DNA of 64,000 bases from a virus, in IMG/VR virus record IMGVR_UViG_3300028569_000020, positions 30,543 through 94,542 of that record. The stretch is one strand, 5' to 3'. The notes under the pieces are model-generated. The model did not search any database. It was not told the origin of the DNA and worked only from the letters and a program-made list of their open reading frames with translations. Positions within the stretch are counted from its first letter, which is position 1. The number at the start of each line of letters is the position of its first letter. Both the position numbers and the translations under genes were made by a program. This document shows positions 24,876 through 33,376 of this stretch, piece after piece.

Positions 24876-26534
24876 ATGGCTGGTCAAGTATCACCTGGAA
24901 TTGTATTAAGAGAACGTGATTTAACTAACTCAGTAGCAGTAGCTACTCAAGCAAATACTGCTGCTATTGTTGGCGTCTTTGAAAAAGGACCAGTAAATGT
25001 AATTACCTCAATAACATCAGAAAAGCAATTAGTCGATACATTCGGCAGACCAAATTCAAATAATTTTGAAGATTGGTATGTTGCATCAACATTTTTAAGT
25101 TACGGTGGACAACTTCAAGTAGTTAGAGTAGCAGATTCAGCATTAAAAAATGCTGTTACTGACTATGATACACAAGCTCCAAATGCTCCACTAATTACTT
25201 CTTTCTCTGATTTTGAAGCACAGAAAGGAACAACAACATATAAATTTGCTGCTCGCACTGCTGGCACTTGGGGCAGTTCGCTTAAGGTATCTATTATTGA
25301 TGGTAGTGTATCGTCAACCGCTTATGCGACTGCAACATATCATGGAATTTCTAAATGGTCTTCTATTGCAGCAAGACCAACAGATACAGATACTTGCCAC
25401 GTTGTGGTTGTTGATGAAGGCGGTGTTATTACAGGTACCCCAGGCACATTATTAGAAAGTTTTATATTTACTTCTAGAGTTGCAACTGCAGTAAACACAG
25501 AAGGAGAAACAAACTTTTATCCTAATGTAATTAATAGAAGATCAAGATATGTTTTTGCTGACGAAACGGTTGCCGCAGGTGATTTAGATTTCTCTTTAGA
25601 TGGAGGAGCAGACGGATATCAAGCAGCAACTTCTGCTTTAGAAGCAGCATATGCAAAATTTGAAAATGTTGAAGATATCACAATCGATTTTATTCTTGGT
25701 GGTGGTAGTATTTCTTACGGAGCAACACCAGGAGATGCAACAAAAACTAAAGCATTAAAGGCAATTTCAATTGCTGCAAACAGAAAAGACTGTGTTGCTT
25801 TCATCTCACCTTATAGATCATTTGTTAGTTTGTCAGATTCTTCTGCACAAAAAGATGCAATCATTGCATACTTCAGTAATATAACTAGCACTTCATACGC
25901 AGTGTTTGATAGTGGATATAAGTATATCTACGACCGTTACAATGATGTATATCGTTATATTCCTTGTAACGGAGATGTTGCTGGATTGTGTGTGCAAACA
26001 TCAGCAACTCTTGAAGATTGGTTTTCACCAGCTGGACTTCAAAGAGGAAATTTAAGAAATGCTATTAAACTAGCATACACTCCATCTAAAACTGATAGAG
26101 ACGAATTATATCAAAACAGAATTAATCCAATCACATCATTTCCTGGTCAAGGAATTGTGTTGTTTGGTGACAAAACTGCTCTTGGTACTCCAAGTGCTTT
26201 TGATAGAATTAACGTGCGTCGTTTATTCCTTGCGCTTGAAAGAAGAATTGGATCTGTTGCAAAAACAGTATTGTTTGAATTAAACGATGAGACCACAAGA
26301 AATTCATTCTTTACTACTGTCAACACTTACATGACTGAAGTACAAGCAAAACGTGGTGTTACTGATTATTTGGTTGTTTGTGATGATACAAACAACACAC
26401 CAGATGTAATTGATAGAAATGAATTTGTTGCTGAAATTTATGTAAAACCATCAAGATCAATTAACTATATTACTATTACATTTGTTGCTACTAAAACAGG
26501 AACTTCATTTGCTGAAGTAACAGGTCAAGTTTAA
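24876..26534 (+). CDS. gp18: Tail sheath protein gp18
   Basis: 552 residues (T4 659). The start AGQVSPGIVLRERDLTNSVA and the segment GVFEKGPVN are canonical for contractile sheath proteins. The C-terminal domain (RRLFLALERRIGSVAKTVLF, NRNEFVAEIYVKPSRSINYI) supplies the strands that interlock sheath subunits. It contracts to drive the tube through the host envelope. Shorter than T4 because the protease-resistant surface domain is reduced, as usual in cyanophages. Single-gene late promoter and strong ribosome site fit a high-copy product. Confidence 0.95.
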   Translation: MAGQVSPGIVLRERDLTNSVAVATQANTAAIVGVFEKGPVNVITSITSEKQLVDTFGRPNSNNFEDWYVASTFLSYGGQLQVVRVADSALKNAVTDYDTQAPNAPLITSFSDFEAQKGTTTYKFAARTAGTWGSSLKVSIIDGSVSSTAYATATYHGISKWSSIAARPTDTDTCHVVVVDEGGVITGTPGTLLESFIFTSRVATAVNTEGETNFYPNVINRRSRYVFADETVAAGDLDFSLDGGADGYQAATSALEAAYAKFENVEDITIDFILGGGSISYGATPGDATKTKALKAISIAANRKDCVAFISPYRSFVSLSDSSAQKDAIIAYFSNITSTSYAVFDSGYKYIYDRYNDVYRYIPCNGDVAGLCVQTSATLEDWFSPAGLQRGNLRNAIKLAYTPSKTDRDELYQNRINPITSFPGQGIVLFGDKTALGTPSAFDRINVRRLFLALERRIGSVAKTVLFELNDETTRNSFFTTVNTYMTEVQAKRGVTDYLVVCDDTNNTPDVIDRNEFVAEIYVKPSRSINYITITFVATKTGTSFAEVTGQV

Positions 26535-26567
26535 ATTTATAAACATCATCACAAAAGGTAAAAAATA

Positions 26568-27161
26568 ATGGCAATCACTAGTAGCGTAAGTACATTTTTA
26601 AACACAGTAAAACAAGGAGTTAAGAATAACTTATTCCTAGTAAGTTTTGCTTATCCAGGAAGCCTCACTGAAGGAGCAGGTTTAGATACTACAAATTTGC
26701 TTTGCAAATCTGCTGCACTTCCAGCTTCAAATTTAGGTGTTATCGAAGTTCCTTTTAGAGGAAGAACAGTAAAAATTGCAGGAGATAGAACATTTGACAC
26801 TTGGACTGCTACATTTATTAATGATCGAAATTTTGCAATCCGTCATGGATTTGAAAAATGGATGGAAAATATTAATAAACACGAAGGAAATACTGCTGCT
26901 GCTTTTCAACCAGATAATGGTCCTACTGGTTACATGGCAGATTTAATAGTCAAACAATTAGAAAGAGAAGCCTCAGACGGTGGTGCTGTATTAAGAGAAT
27001 ATTTATTTAAAAGTTGTTTCCCAACTAATATTTCACAAATTGATCTTGCTTATGATAGTAACGATCAAATTGAAGACTTTACTGTTGAATTCCAAATTCA
27101 ATATTGGACAGCAGTTAACGGAACAGGGACAACTGTAACGGGCGGCGGAAAAATTGTCTAA
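26568..27161 (+). CDS. gp19: Tail tube protein gp19
   Basis: 197 residues (T4 163). The segment LLCKSAALPASNLGVIEVPF followed by RGRTVKIAGDR and the later FRHGFEKWMEN-like IRHGFEKWMENINKHEG are hallmarks of the myovirus tube fold. C-terminal strands VEFQIQYWTA. It forms the inner tube inside gp18. A weak octamer variant TATAAACA lies in the 33-base spacer. About 30 residues longer than T4 gp19, in loops. Confidence 0.93.
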   Translation: MAITSSVSTFLNTVKQGVKNNLFLVSFAYPGSLTEGAGLDTTNLLCKSAALPASNLGVIEVPFRGRTVKIAGDRTFDTWTATFINDRNFAIRHGFEKWMENINKHEGNTAAAFQPDNGPTGYMADLIVKQLEREASDGGAVLREYLFKSCFPTNISQIDLAYDSNDQIEDFTVEFQIQYWTAVNGTGTTVTGGGKIV

Positions 27162-27167
27162 TAAATA
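27160..27167 (+). promoter_or_regulatory. Late promoter octamer AATAAATA before gp20
   Basis: TAATAAATA overlapping the gp19 stop codon, 21 bases before the gp20 ATG. Confidence 0.5.
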
Positions 27168-27188
27168 GTGTATCAGTAATGTTTTAAA

Positions 27189-28820
27189 ATGAGTCAACTA
27201 TTTGGATTTTCGATTAACGGGGTTGTTTCAAAACCAAAAGGACAATCCCCAATTCCACCAAGTCAAGATGATGGAGTAGCTACAGTTGCTGGTGGTTATT
27301 TTGGTCATTATGTAGACATAGAAGGAATAGCGCGTAATGAGTTTGATCTCATTAGGCGCTATCGTGATATGGCATTGCACCCAGAAGTTGATAGTGCGGT
27401 AGATGAAATTGTCAATGAAGCAATTGTGAGTAATGAAAATCAATCATCAGTTTCTATTGAGTTATCTAATTTAGAAGTTGGTGATGGAATTAAAAATAAA
27501 ATTAGAACAGAATTTAATTATGTAAAAAAACTTTTAAATTTTGATAAAAAAGGACATGAAATATTTCGTGGTTGGTATGTTGATGGAAGATCTTATTATC
27601 ACAAAGTAGTAGATTTAGCAAATCCAAAAGCAGGTATTACTGAATTAAGATTTATTGATCCGCTAAAAATTAAAAAAGTAAAACAAAGAATACAAGATAG
27701 AGAAAGAAATAGTCAGCAACTATTAAGCAGAGGAGATATAGCACAAACTGCTGATGCTTATGACTTTGGAGAATTTGTAGAATATTACCTTTACAACCCA
27801 AAAGGATTTATTAGCTTTGCTGGTGGACCAGATCCAATGCAAGGTGGTATGAGATTTGCTGCTGACTCCATTACATTCGCTCCATGTGGATTGATGGATT
27901 TAAACAAAAAAATGAATCTTAGTTATCTACACAAATCAATCAAAGCACTCAATCAAATACGTATGATTGAAGATTCTTTGGTTATCTACAGAATGTCTCG
28001 TGCTCCAGAAAGAAGAATTTTTTATATTGATGTCGGCAATTTACCTAAAGTAAAAGCAGAGCAATACTTACGAGAGACAATGAATCGTTATCGTAATAAA
28101 TTAGTATACGATGCACAAACAGGAGAAATCCGTGATGATAAAAAGCATATGTCAATGCTTGAAGATTTCTGGTTACCTCGCCGTGAAGGTGGTAGAGGAA
28201 CTGAAATCACTACATTACCAGGCGGTCAAAATCTTGGTGAACTCAAGGATGTTGAGTATTTCAAAAAGAAGCTTTACAACTCACTCAACCTACCACCTTC
28301 CCGCCTTACGGATGACAACAAAGGGTTTAATCTTGGTAAGACCACCGAAGTTTTACGGGATGAATTAAAGTTTAATAAATTTGTCGGTAGACTTCGCAAA
28401 AAATTTGCTTTTATTTTTCATGATGTTCTTAGAACACAATTAATCTTAAAAGGAATTATCACACCAGAAGACTGGGAAGATATGGAAGAAAACATTCAGT
28501 ATGATTTTCTTTTTGATAATCATTTTTCTGAATTAAGAGACGCAGAGTTAATGAATACTCGTCTTGACATTCTAATGAAAGTAGATCCTTTTGTTGGAAA
28601 ATATTATTCTATTGAATATGTAAGAAAGCAAATTCTAAGACAATCGGATATAGAATTTGAAGAAATCGATAAACAAATGAAACTTGATATTGGAAGTGGA
28701 ATGACTGCTGATCCAATACACACTAATAAAATGAATGCTCAAGCACTTGAAATTTCCGCAACACCGCCACCACCACCCACAGCACCAAAAGCATCTGTAA
28801 GTAGTAGTTCAGATAAATAA
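27189..28820 (+). CDS. gp20: Portal protein gp20
   Basis: 543 residues (T4 524). Conserved segments: VDEIVNEAIVSN, LNQIRMIEDSLVIYRMSRAP, ERRIFYIDVGNLPKVKAEQY, FWLPRREGGRGTEI and LPGGQNLGELKDVEYF. This is the gene used worldwide as the g20 cyanophage marker. The dodecameric portal initiates head assembly and is the channel for gp17-driven packaging. The C-terminus has a proline-rich tail (ATPPPPPTAPKAS). Start at ATG 27189 follows TTTTAAA without a strong ribosome site. Confidence 0.96.
   Translation: MSQLFGFSINGVVSKPKGQSPIPPSQDDGVATVAGGYFGHYVDIEGIARNEFDLIRRYRDMALHPEVDSAVDEIVNEAIVSNENQSSVSIELSNLEVGDGIKNKIRTEFNYVKKLLNFDKKGHEIFRGWYVDGRSYYHKVVDLANPKAGITELRFIDPLKIKKVKQRIQDRERNSQQLLSRGDIAQTADAYDFGEFVEYYLYNPKGFISFAGGPDPMQGGMRFAADSITFAPCGLMDLNKKMNLSYLHKSIKALNQIRMIEDSLVIYRMSRAPERRIFYIDVGNLPKVKAEQYLRETMNRYRNKLVYDAQTGEIRDDKKHMSMLEDFWLPRREGGRGTEITTLPGGQNLGELKDVEYFKKKLYNSLNLPPSRLTDDNKGFNLGKTTEVLRDELKFNKFVGRLRKKFAFIFHDVLRTQLILKGIITPEDWEDMEENIQYDFLFDNHFSELRDAELMNTRLDILMKVDPFVGKYYSIEYVRKQILRQSDIEFEEIDKQMKLDIGSGMTADPIHTNKMNAQALEISATPPPPPTAPKASVSSSSDK
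28812..28819 (+). promoter_or_regulatory. Late promoter octamer GATAAATA
   Basis: Within the last codons of gp20, 21 bases before the ATG at 28841. Confidence 0.4.
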
Positions 28821-28840
28821 TTATTTAATGGTTAAATCAC

Positions 28841-29035
28841 ATGGAAACTATTGATATTGTTAATGCTATTGCTTCTGGAAACAAACTAGATGCAATGGAT
28901 AAAATTAACGATCATTTATATTCAAAAGCATCAGATGCTATGAAATCTTACAAAGAAATTTTAGCACAATCTTTCTTCGCTTCTGCTGGAGAAGAATTAG
29001 ATAACGAAACTCCAGAAGAAGGTAACGAAGAATGA
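28841..29035 (+). CDS. gp67: Prohead core protein, gp67-like
   Basis: 64 residues, the right place (between gp20 and gp21) and size (T4 gp67 is 80). Helical N-terminus (IVNAIASGNKLDAMDKINDH) and strongly acidic C-terminus (DNETPEEGNEE), as in gp67, an acidic core component later degraded by gp21. No gp68 counterpart is present between it and gp21. Overlaps gp21 by ATGA. Assignment rests on synteny and composition rather than on a diagnostic motif. Confidence 0.65.
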   Translation: METIDIVNAIASGNKLDAMDKINDHLYSKASDAMKSYKEILAQSFFASAGEELDNETPEEGNEE

Positions 29036-29676
29036 AACTAATTACAGAAAGTATCGAAGATATAGAAGTATTAGTAGAAGAAAAAAACGGTGTTAAAAAT
29101 CTTTATATTGAAGGAGTATTTCTTCAAGGAGATATTAAAAACCGCAACGGTCGTGTATATCCTTTTGATATATTAGAGAGAGAAGTAAGTAGGTATAACG
29201 AGAATTATGTTATTGCTGGTCGTGCTCTTGGTGAATTAGGTCACCCAGATGGTCCTACAGTAAACTTAGATAGAGTTTCTCACAAAATTATTTCACTTAA
29301 ATCAGAAGGCAGTAATTTTATTGGTAAGGCGCAAATTCTTTCTACACCAATGGGAAGTATTGCCAAATCTCTTTTGGAGTCTGGTGTTAAGTTAGGAGTT
29401 TCTTCTAGAGGGATGGGATCCATGGAAGAAAGAAATGGTGCTAGTTATGTGCGTGATGATTTTATGCTAGCAACTGCTGCTGATATTGTGGCTGATCCTT
29501 CCGCACCTGATGCCTTTGTGAATGGAATTATGGAAGGAAAAGAATGGGTTTGGGATAACGGTTTGTTAAAAGAAGCAAAAGTTGCTAAATACAAGAAGTA
29601 TATTTCTGAATCTGCTAGGAAAAATATAGAAGAAAAATCACTAAAAGTCTTTGAAGACTTTATGTTTAATTTATAA
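29032..29676 (+). CDS. gp21: Prohead core protease gp21
   Basis: 214 residues (T4 212). Herpes-assemblin-type serine protease fold: the catalytic histidine lies in ALGELGHPDGPTVNLDRVSH and the serine in LGVSSRGMGSMEER, with conserved VADPSAPDAFVNG. It degrades the scaffold and trims gp23 after L/I-x-E sites. A second Ser follows the first in VSSRG and either could be the nucleophile. Full length. Confidence 0.94.
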   Translation: MKLITESIEDIEVLVEEKNGVKNLYIEGVFLQGDIKNRNGRVYPFDILEREVSRYNENYVIAGRALGELGHPDGPTVNLDRVSHKIISLKSEGSNFIGKAQILSTPMGSIAKSLLESGVKLGVSSRGMGSMEERNGASYVRDDFMLATAADIVADPSAPDAFVNGIMEGKEWVWDNGLLKEAKVAKYKKYISESARKNIEEKSLKVFEDFMFNL

Positions 29677-29680
29677 AATT

Positions 29681-29688
29681 AATAAATA
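29681..29688 (+). promoter_or_regulatory. Late promoter octamer AATAAATA before gp22
   Basis: In the 52-base spacer; an AGGGGAAG ribosome site follows before the gp22 ATG. Confidence 0.6.
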
Positions 29689-29728
29689 ATTGTAGAATAA
29701 TCGTATACCTGTATAGGGGAAGCCAAAG

Positions 29729-30859
29729 ATGTCCGATATGTTAAACGAAAAGTTTGGGGAATTTATTGCTGAAACTGGTGATCCAATGCCATCAGTTGGA
29801 AGTTCTGTTGTACCTGGTAGTGCCACCGCTAGTGGCTACATGAAACCAGTAACAGGTCAATCAAGCACAGCAGTAAATGCTAATGCTTCAAACGGAAAAG
29901 ATCCAATGCCAACAGTGCCAACTTCAGTTGTGCCTGGTCAATCAACAGAAGATGATGGTGGATCTACTTTTGAAAAACCAGAAGGCGAAGATAATCCTGG
30001 TGCTAAAGCAGCGTCACACAACAAAAAAGTTGCTGACGGTCATGTAACTCGTGACACTCATCAAGATCCAATGCCTTCTCTAAAATCATCAGGTTATCAA
30101 ATTCCAGGTGGACCTAATAATACCAAAGTATTTGGTATGGAAGAAATCGATTATTCATCTGATGATGACATCGAAGCTCTCGTAGAAGGAGAAGTAATTT
30201 CAGAGACATTCAAAGAAAAAGCAAAAACAATCTTTGAAGCTGCAGTCAAATCAAAAATTGCTGAGCAAGTAAATTCAATTCAAGAGCAATACACAAACAG
30301 ACTTTCGGAAGAAGTAGAAACCATTAAAGTTTCTCTTTCTGGAAAAGTAGATGAAGTCCTCAACTACGCTATTCAAAATTGGGTAGAAGAAAACGTAGTT
30401 GCCATCGATACAGGTCTCAAGCTAGAAATTGCTGAGAACTTTATGAGAGGTCTTAAATCAGTTTTTGAAGATAACTATCTCGATATTCCTGATGACAAAA
30501 TAGATGTTGTCGAATCATTGAATACCGAACTTTGTGAAATGGAGGAGCGCCTGACCGAACAGCTTGAGCGCAATATTGAATTACATAATCGTCTTTCTGG
30601 ATCTAGCAAAACTGTAATTTTAAATCAAATTTCTGAAGGTCTTGCTGATACACAAAAAGAAAAACTAGCTTCATTAGCAGAAGGTATTGAGTTTGTTTCG
30701 GAAGAAAATTTTGTTAAGAAACTTTCAACTCTTAAGGAATCATATTTCCCTAAATCTGTTACTAAAGAAATAGTAGACGAAACCCCAGTAGATGGTGAAG
30801 GTCAAGACCTGTCACCTTCAATGCAGTCCTACATGTCTGCCATTGCTCGCTGGTCATAA
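29729..30859 (+). CDS. gp22: Scaffold/prohead core protein gp22
   Basis: 376 residues (T4 269). N-terminal 130 residues are low complexity with repeats of DPMP-S/T (DPMPSVGSSVVPGSA, DPMPTVPTSVVPGQS, DPMPSLKSSG), three copies that look like a cyanophage-specific extension. The remainder is a long charged helix (KEKAKTIFEAAVKSKIAEQV and on) as in T4 gp22. It ends SYMSAIARWS, the conserved gp22 C-terminus. It forms the inner scaffold and is degraded by gp21. Confidence 0.9.
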   Translation: MSDMLNEKFGEFIAETGDPMPSVGSSVVPGSATASGYMKPVTGQSSTAVNANASNGKDPMPTVPTSVVPGQSTEDDGGSTFEKPEGEDNPGAKAASHNKKVADGHVTRDTHQDPMPSLKSSGYQIPGGPNNTKVFGMEEIDYSSDDDIEALVEGEVISETFKEKAKTIFEAAVKSKIAEQVNSIQEQYTNRLSEEVETIKVSLSGKVDEVLNYAIQNWVEENVVAIDTGLKLEIAENFMRGLKSVFEDNYLDIPDDKIDVVESLNTELCEMEERLTEQLERNIELHNRLSGSSKTVILNQISEGLADTQKEKLASLAEGIEFVSEENFVKKLSTLKESYFPKSVTKEIVDETPVDGEGQDLSPSMQSYMSAIARWS

Positions 30860-30868
30860 CACTGATAA

Positions 30869-30876
30869 TATAAATA
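30869..30876 (+). promoter_or_regulatory. Late promoter octamer TATAAATA before gp23
   Basis: Exact T4-consensus octamer in the 68-base spacer; the leader ends in AGGAG six bases before the start codon, the strongest ribosome site in the window. Confidence 0.75.
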
Positions 30877-30927
30877 ATAATAATATTATTAACCCAATTT
30901 TTTCCAAACATCCAATAGGAGTTTAAA

Positions 30928-32319
30928 ATGTTTAACGCAGAAATGTTACAGGAAAAGTGGGCACCTGTTCTCAATCATTCAGGAGTCTCAGAGATTGCTG
31001 ATAGACACAGAAAAGCTGTTACCGCTGTCCTTTTAGAAAATCAAGAAAAATTCATGCGTGAAGAGCGCGGCATCCTCAATGAGGTTGGCGTAAACTTTGC
31101 AGGCGCAACAAATATGACAGGTGCTGCATCAAACACTGGCGCTATCGCTGGTTTTGATCCTGTGCTTATCAGCTTAATCCGCAGAGCAATGCCTAACCTC
31201 GTTGCATATGATATCTGTGGCGTACAACCAATGAGCGGTCCTACTGGACTTATCTTCGCTATGAAAGCGAAGTATGAGAATCAAGGAGGCGAAGAAGCAT
31301 TCTACAACGAGCCTGATGCAGGTTTCTCTGGTGGATCAGATGCTTCCCAAGGCGCTTACGGTGTGCGTAACCAGGCTGGCACTGGCGGAGACATGGAGGG
31401 TAACAACCCTGCAGTTCTTAACGATTCTAGCCCTGGCACATATGAGCTCGGATCTAAGTTAACTCGTGCTCAGTCTGAAGGACTTGGCGAATCTGGCGCC
31501 CTCTTCCGTGAGATGGCATTCAGTATCGAAAAGACTTCGGTTACTGCAAAATCAAGAGCACTCAAGGCAGAATACACTCTAGAGCTTGCACAAGACCTCA
31601 AGGCTATTCATGGTCTTGATGCTGAGCAAGAGCTTGCTAACATTCTCTCTTCAGAGATTCTTGCCGAAATCAACCGCGAAATTATTCGCACCGTTTATTT
31701 CGTTGCTAAGAAAGGTGCTCAGCACAATGTTGCAACTCCTGGTGTATTTGATCTCGATGTTGATTCCAACGGTCGTTGGATGGCAGAGAAGTTCAAAGGT
31801 CTTCTATTCCAAATTGATCGCGATGCTAATGCTATCGCTCAAGAAACACGTAGAGGTAAGGGCAACTTCATCATCTGCTCAGCAGACGTTGCTTCCGCTC
31901 TTAACTTAACTGGCGCTTTAGATTACGCTCCTGCTCTCAGCACTTCAATGAATGTTGATGACACTGGAAACGTATTCGCTGGCACACTCAACGGTCGTGT
32001 TAAAGTATACATCGATCCATTCGGTGGTCCTTCATATACTCAAAGTAATGCCTCTAAGCACTACTACGTGATGGGTTATAAAGGCACCTCACCTTATGAC
32101 GCTGGACTCTTCTACTGCCCTTACGTGCCCCTTCAGATGGTGCGTAGTATCGGTCAGGATACCTTCCAGCCTAAGATCGGATTCAAGACTCGCTATGGCA
32201 TGGTTGCTAACCCATTCGTTACCGTTGACGGTGCTTTTGGATCTGCTCCTACAGGCGAGACAATGAATGCAAATTCAAACCAGTACTACAGAAGAGTACA
32301 AATCATCAACATCAACTGA
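30928..32319 (+). CDS. gp23: Major capsid protein gp23
   Basis: 463 residues (T4 521). Conserved NLVAYDICGVQPMSGPTGLI followed by FAMKAKY is the g23 marker region. A gp21 processing site is likely after LNE at residues 50-52, giving a mature protein of about 411 residues. HK97-type fold. Codons end in C or G more often than in neighbouring genes, as expected for the most highly translated phage gene. Own exact late promoter, strong ribosome site and downstream terminator. No gp24 vertex paralogue appears next to it. Confidence 0.97.
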   Translation: MFNAEMLQEKWAPVLNHSGVSEIADRHRKAVTAVLLENQEKFMREERGILNEVGVNFAGATNMTGAASNTGAIAGFDPVLISLIRRAMPNLVAYDICGVQPMSGPTGLIFAMKAKYENQGGEEAFYNEPDAGFSGGSDASQGAYGVRNQAGTGGDMEGNNPAVLNDSSPGTYELGSKLTRAQSEGLGESGALFREMAFSIEKTSVTAKSRALKAEYTLELAQDLKAIHGLDAEQELANILSSEILAEINREIIRTVYFVAKKGAQHNVATPGVFDLDVDSNGRWMAEKFKGLLFQIDRDANAIAQETRRGKGNFIICSADVASALNLTGALDYAPALSTSMNVDDTGNVFAGTLNGRVKVYIDPFGGPSYTQSNASKHYYVMGYKGTSPYDAGLFYCPYVPLQMVRSIGQDTFQPKIGFKTRYGMVANPFVTVDGAFGSAPTGETMNANSNQYYRRVQIININ

Positions 32320-32337
32320 TTCAGTTTGTTGAATTCA

Positions 32338-32364
32338 AAGACTCCCGAAAGGGGGTCTTTTTTT
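32338..32364 (+). terminator. Terminator after gp23
   Basis: AAGACTCCC / GGGGGTCTT stem (32338-32346 / 32351-32359, one G-U) with a GAAA loop and seven T (32358-32364). Confidence 0.9.
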
Positions 32365-32369
32365 ATGCG

Positions 32370-32377
32370 AATAAATA
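32370..32377 (+). promoter_or_regulatory. Late promoter octamer AATAAATA before gp3
   Basis: Begins six bases after the gp23 terminator T-tract and 21 bases before the gp3 ATG, so transcription stops and restarts within 15 bases. Confidence 0.6.
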
Positions 32378-32390
32378 ATAATAAAAGATT

Positions 32391-32906
32391 ATGGGACAGA
32401 CTAAGTGGTATTCAGAGCAACCGAAAAATAGAAATTTTCTTGCTCCAGTAGGATTTAAGATGGAATTAGATCTATTTGTAGGCGTAGATTTTTTCTGTCA
32501 ACGAGCAAATATTCCTGATATAACATTACCGTATACTGAAGTGCCAACAAGGTTTAGAAGTTTCCCTATCGCTTCTGCTGGAGGAATACAAACAGGCGAT
32601 TTAAATTTAACATTTATTATTGATGAAGAATTAAAAAATTATATGACTATTCAAAACTGGATAAAGAAAAATGGATTATACGAAGAGCATAGTAATTCAG
32701 AAGCAGAGTATTCTGGAGGAAGATTAGAAATCACAACAAGTAATTTTAATATTGCTGCATATGTTTCATACGAAAATCTTTTTCCAATATCTTTATCTGA
32801 TGTTAGATTTGATGTATCCGACACAGACGTAGAATACTTTACTGCCGAAGCATCATTTAAATACACTTCTTTTGAAATTAGAAATAAACGTAATATAAAA
32901 TTATGA
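32391..32906 (+). CDS. gp3: Tail completion and sheath stabiliser gp3
   Basis: 171 residues (T4 176). The order gp23-gp3-uvsY-uvsW is standard in T4-like cyanophages. The segment FFCQRANIPDITLPYTEVPT resembles the tube protein (CKSAALPASNLGVIEVPF in gp19), consistent with gp3 capping the tube with a tube-like fold. Terminates the tail at the head-proximal end. Overlaps uvsY by ATGA, linking a late structural gene to a recombination gene in one transcript. Confidence 0.82.
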   Translation: MGQTKWYSEQPKNRNFLAPVGFKMELDLFVGVDFFCQRANIPDITLPYTEVPTRFRSFPIASAGGIQTGDLNLTFIIDEELKNYMTIQNWIKKNGLYEEHSNSEAEYSGGRLEITTSNFNIAAYVSYENLFPISLSDVRFDVSDTDVEYFTAEASFKYTSFEIRNKRNIKL

Positions 32907-33376
32907 AATTTGATCATTTGAAAACACTTTTTAATCATGTTAAATCAGAATGGCAAGCAGACTCACATATAGACTTTGAATTTAAAAATAAACAATACTC
33001 AGCAGACCTAGCACAAATTTCTTTAGACATTCCTTATCAGCACAACAAATACTTAAACTTCTACACAGACTTCTCAACAGAAAAAACGGCACTGGAATTT
33101 CAGTATCGCATAAAGTTAAAAGAGAAACGAGAATACTATCAAGGAGAAGCAGACCCAGAGATATACAAAGAAAAACCTTTTGGGCAATCTATCAAGACCT
33201 CAGAAAAAATGAAAGTTTATCTAGAGGCAGACGAAGATTTAATTAATATAGAAATAAAAATAGAGTTTATTAGTAAGGCTTTATTCTTCTTAGATAATAT
33301 TCTTAAGATGATATCAAACAGGTCTTTCCAAATCAAAAATGCCATCGAATGGGAAAAATTCATCAACGGTAACTAA
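32903..33376 (+). CDS. uvsY: Recombination mediator UvsY
   Basis: 157 residues (T4 137). The C-terminal FQIKNAIEWEKFINGN and the central YQHNKYLNFYTDFSTEKTAL identify the UvsY family. It loads UvsX onto gp32-coated single-stranded DNA. Highly charged. Placed between gp3 and uvsW with an ATGA/TAATGA overlap on each side. The function is known from T4; the assignment here rests on motif and synteny. Confidence 0.9.
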   Translation: MKFDHLKTLFNHVKSEWQADSHIDFEFKNKQYSADLAQISLDIPYQHNKYLNFYTDFSTEKTALEFQYRIKLKEKREYYQGEADPEIYKEKPFGQSIKTSEKMKVYLEADEDLINIEIKIEFISKALFFLDNILKMISNRSFQIKNAIEWEKFINGN

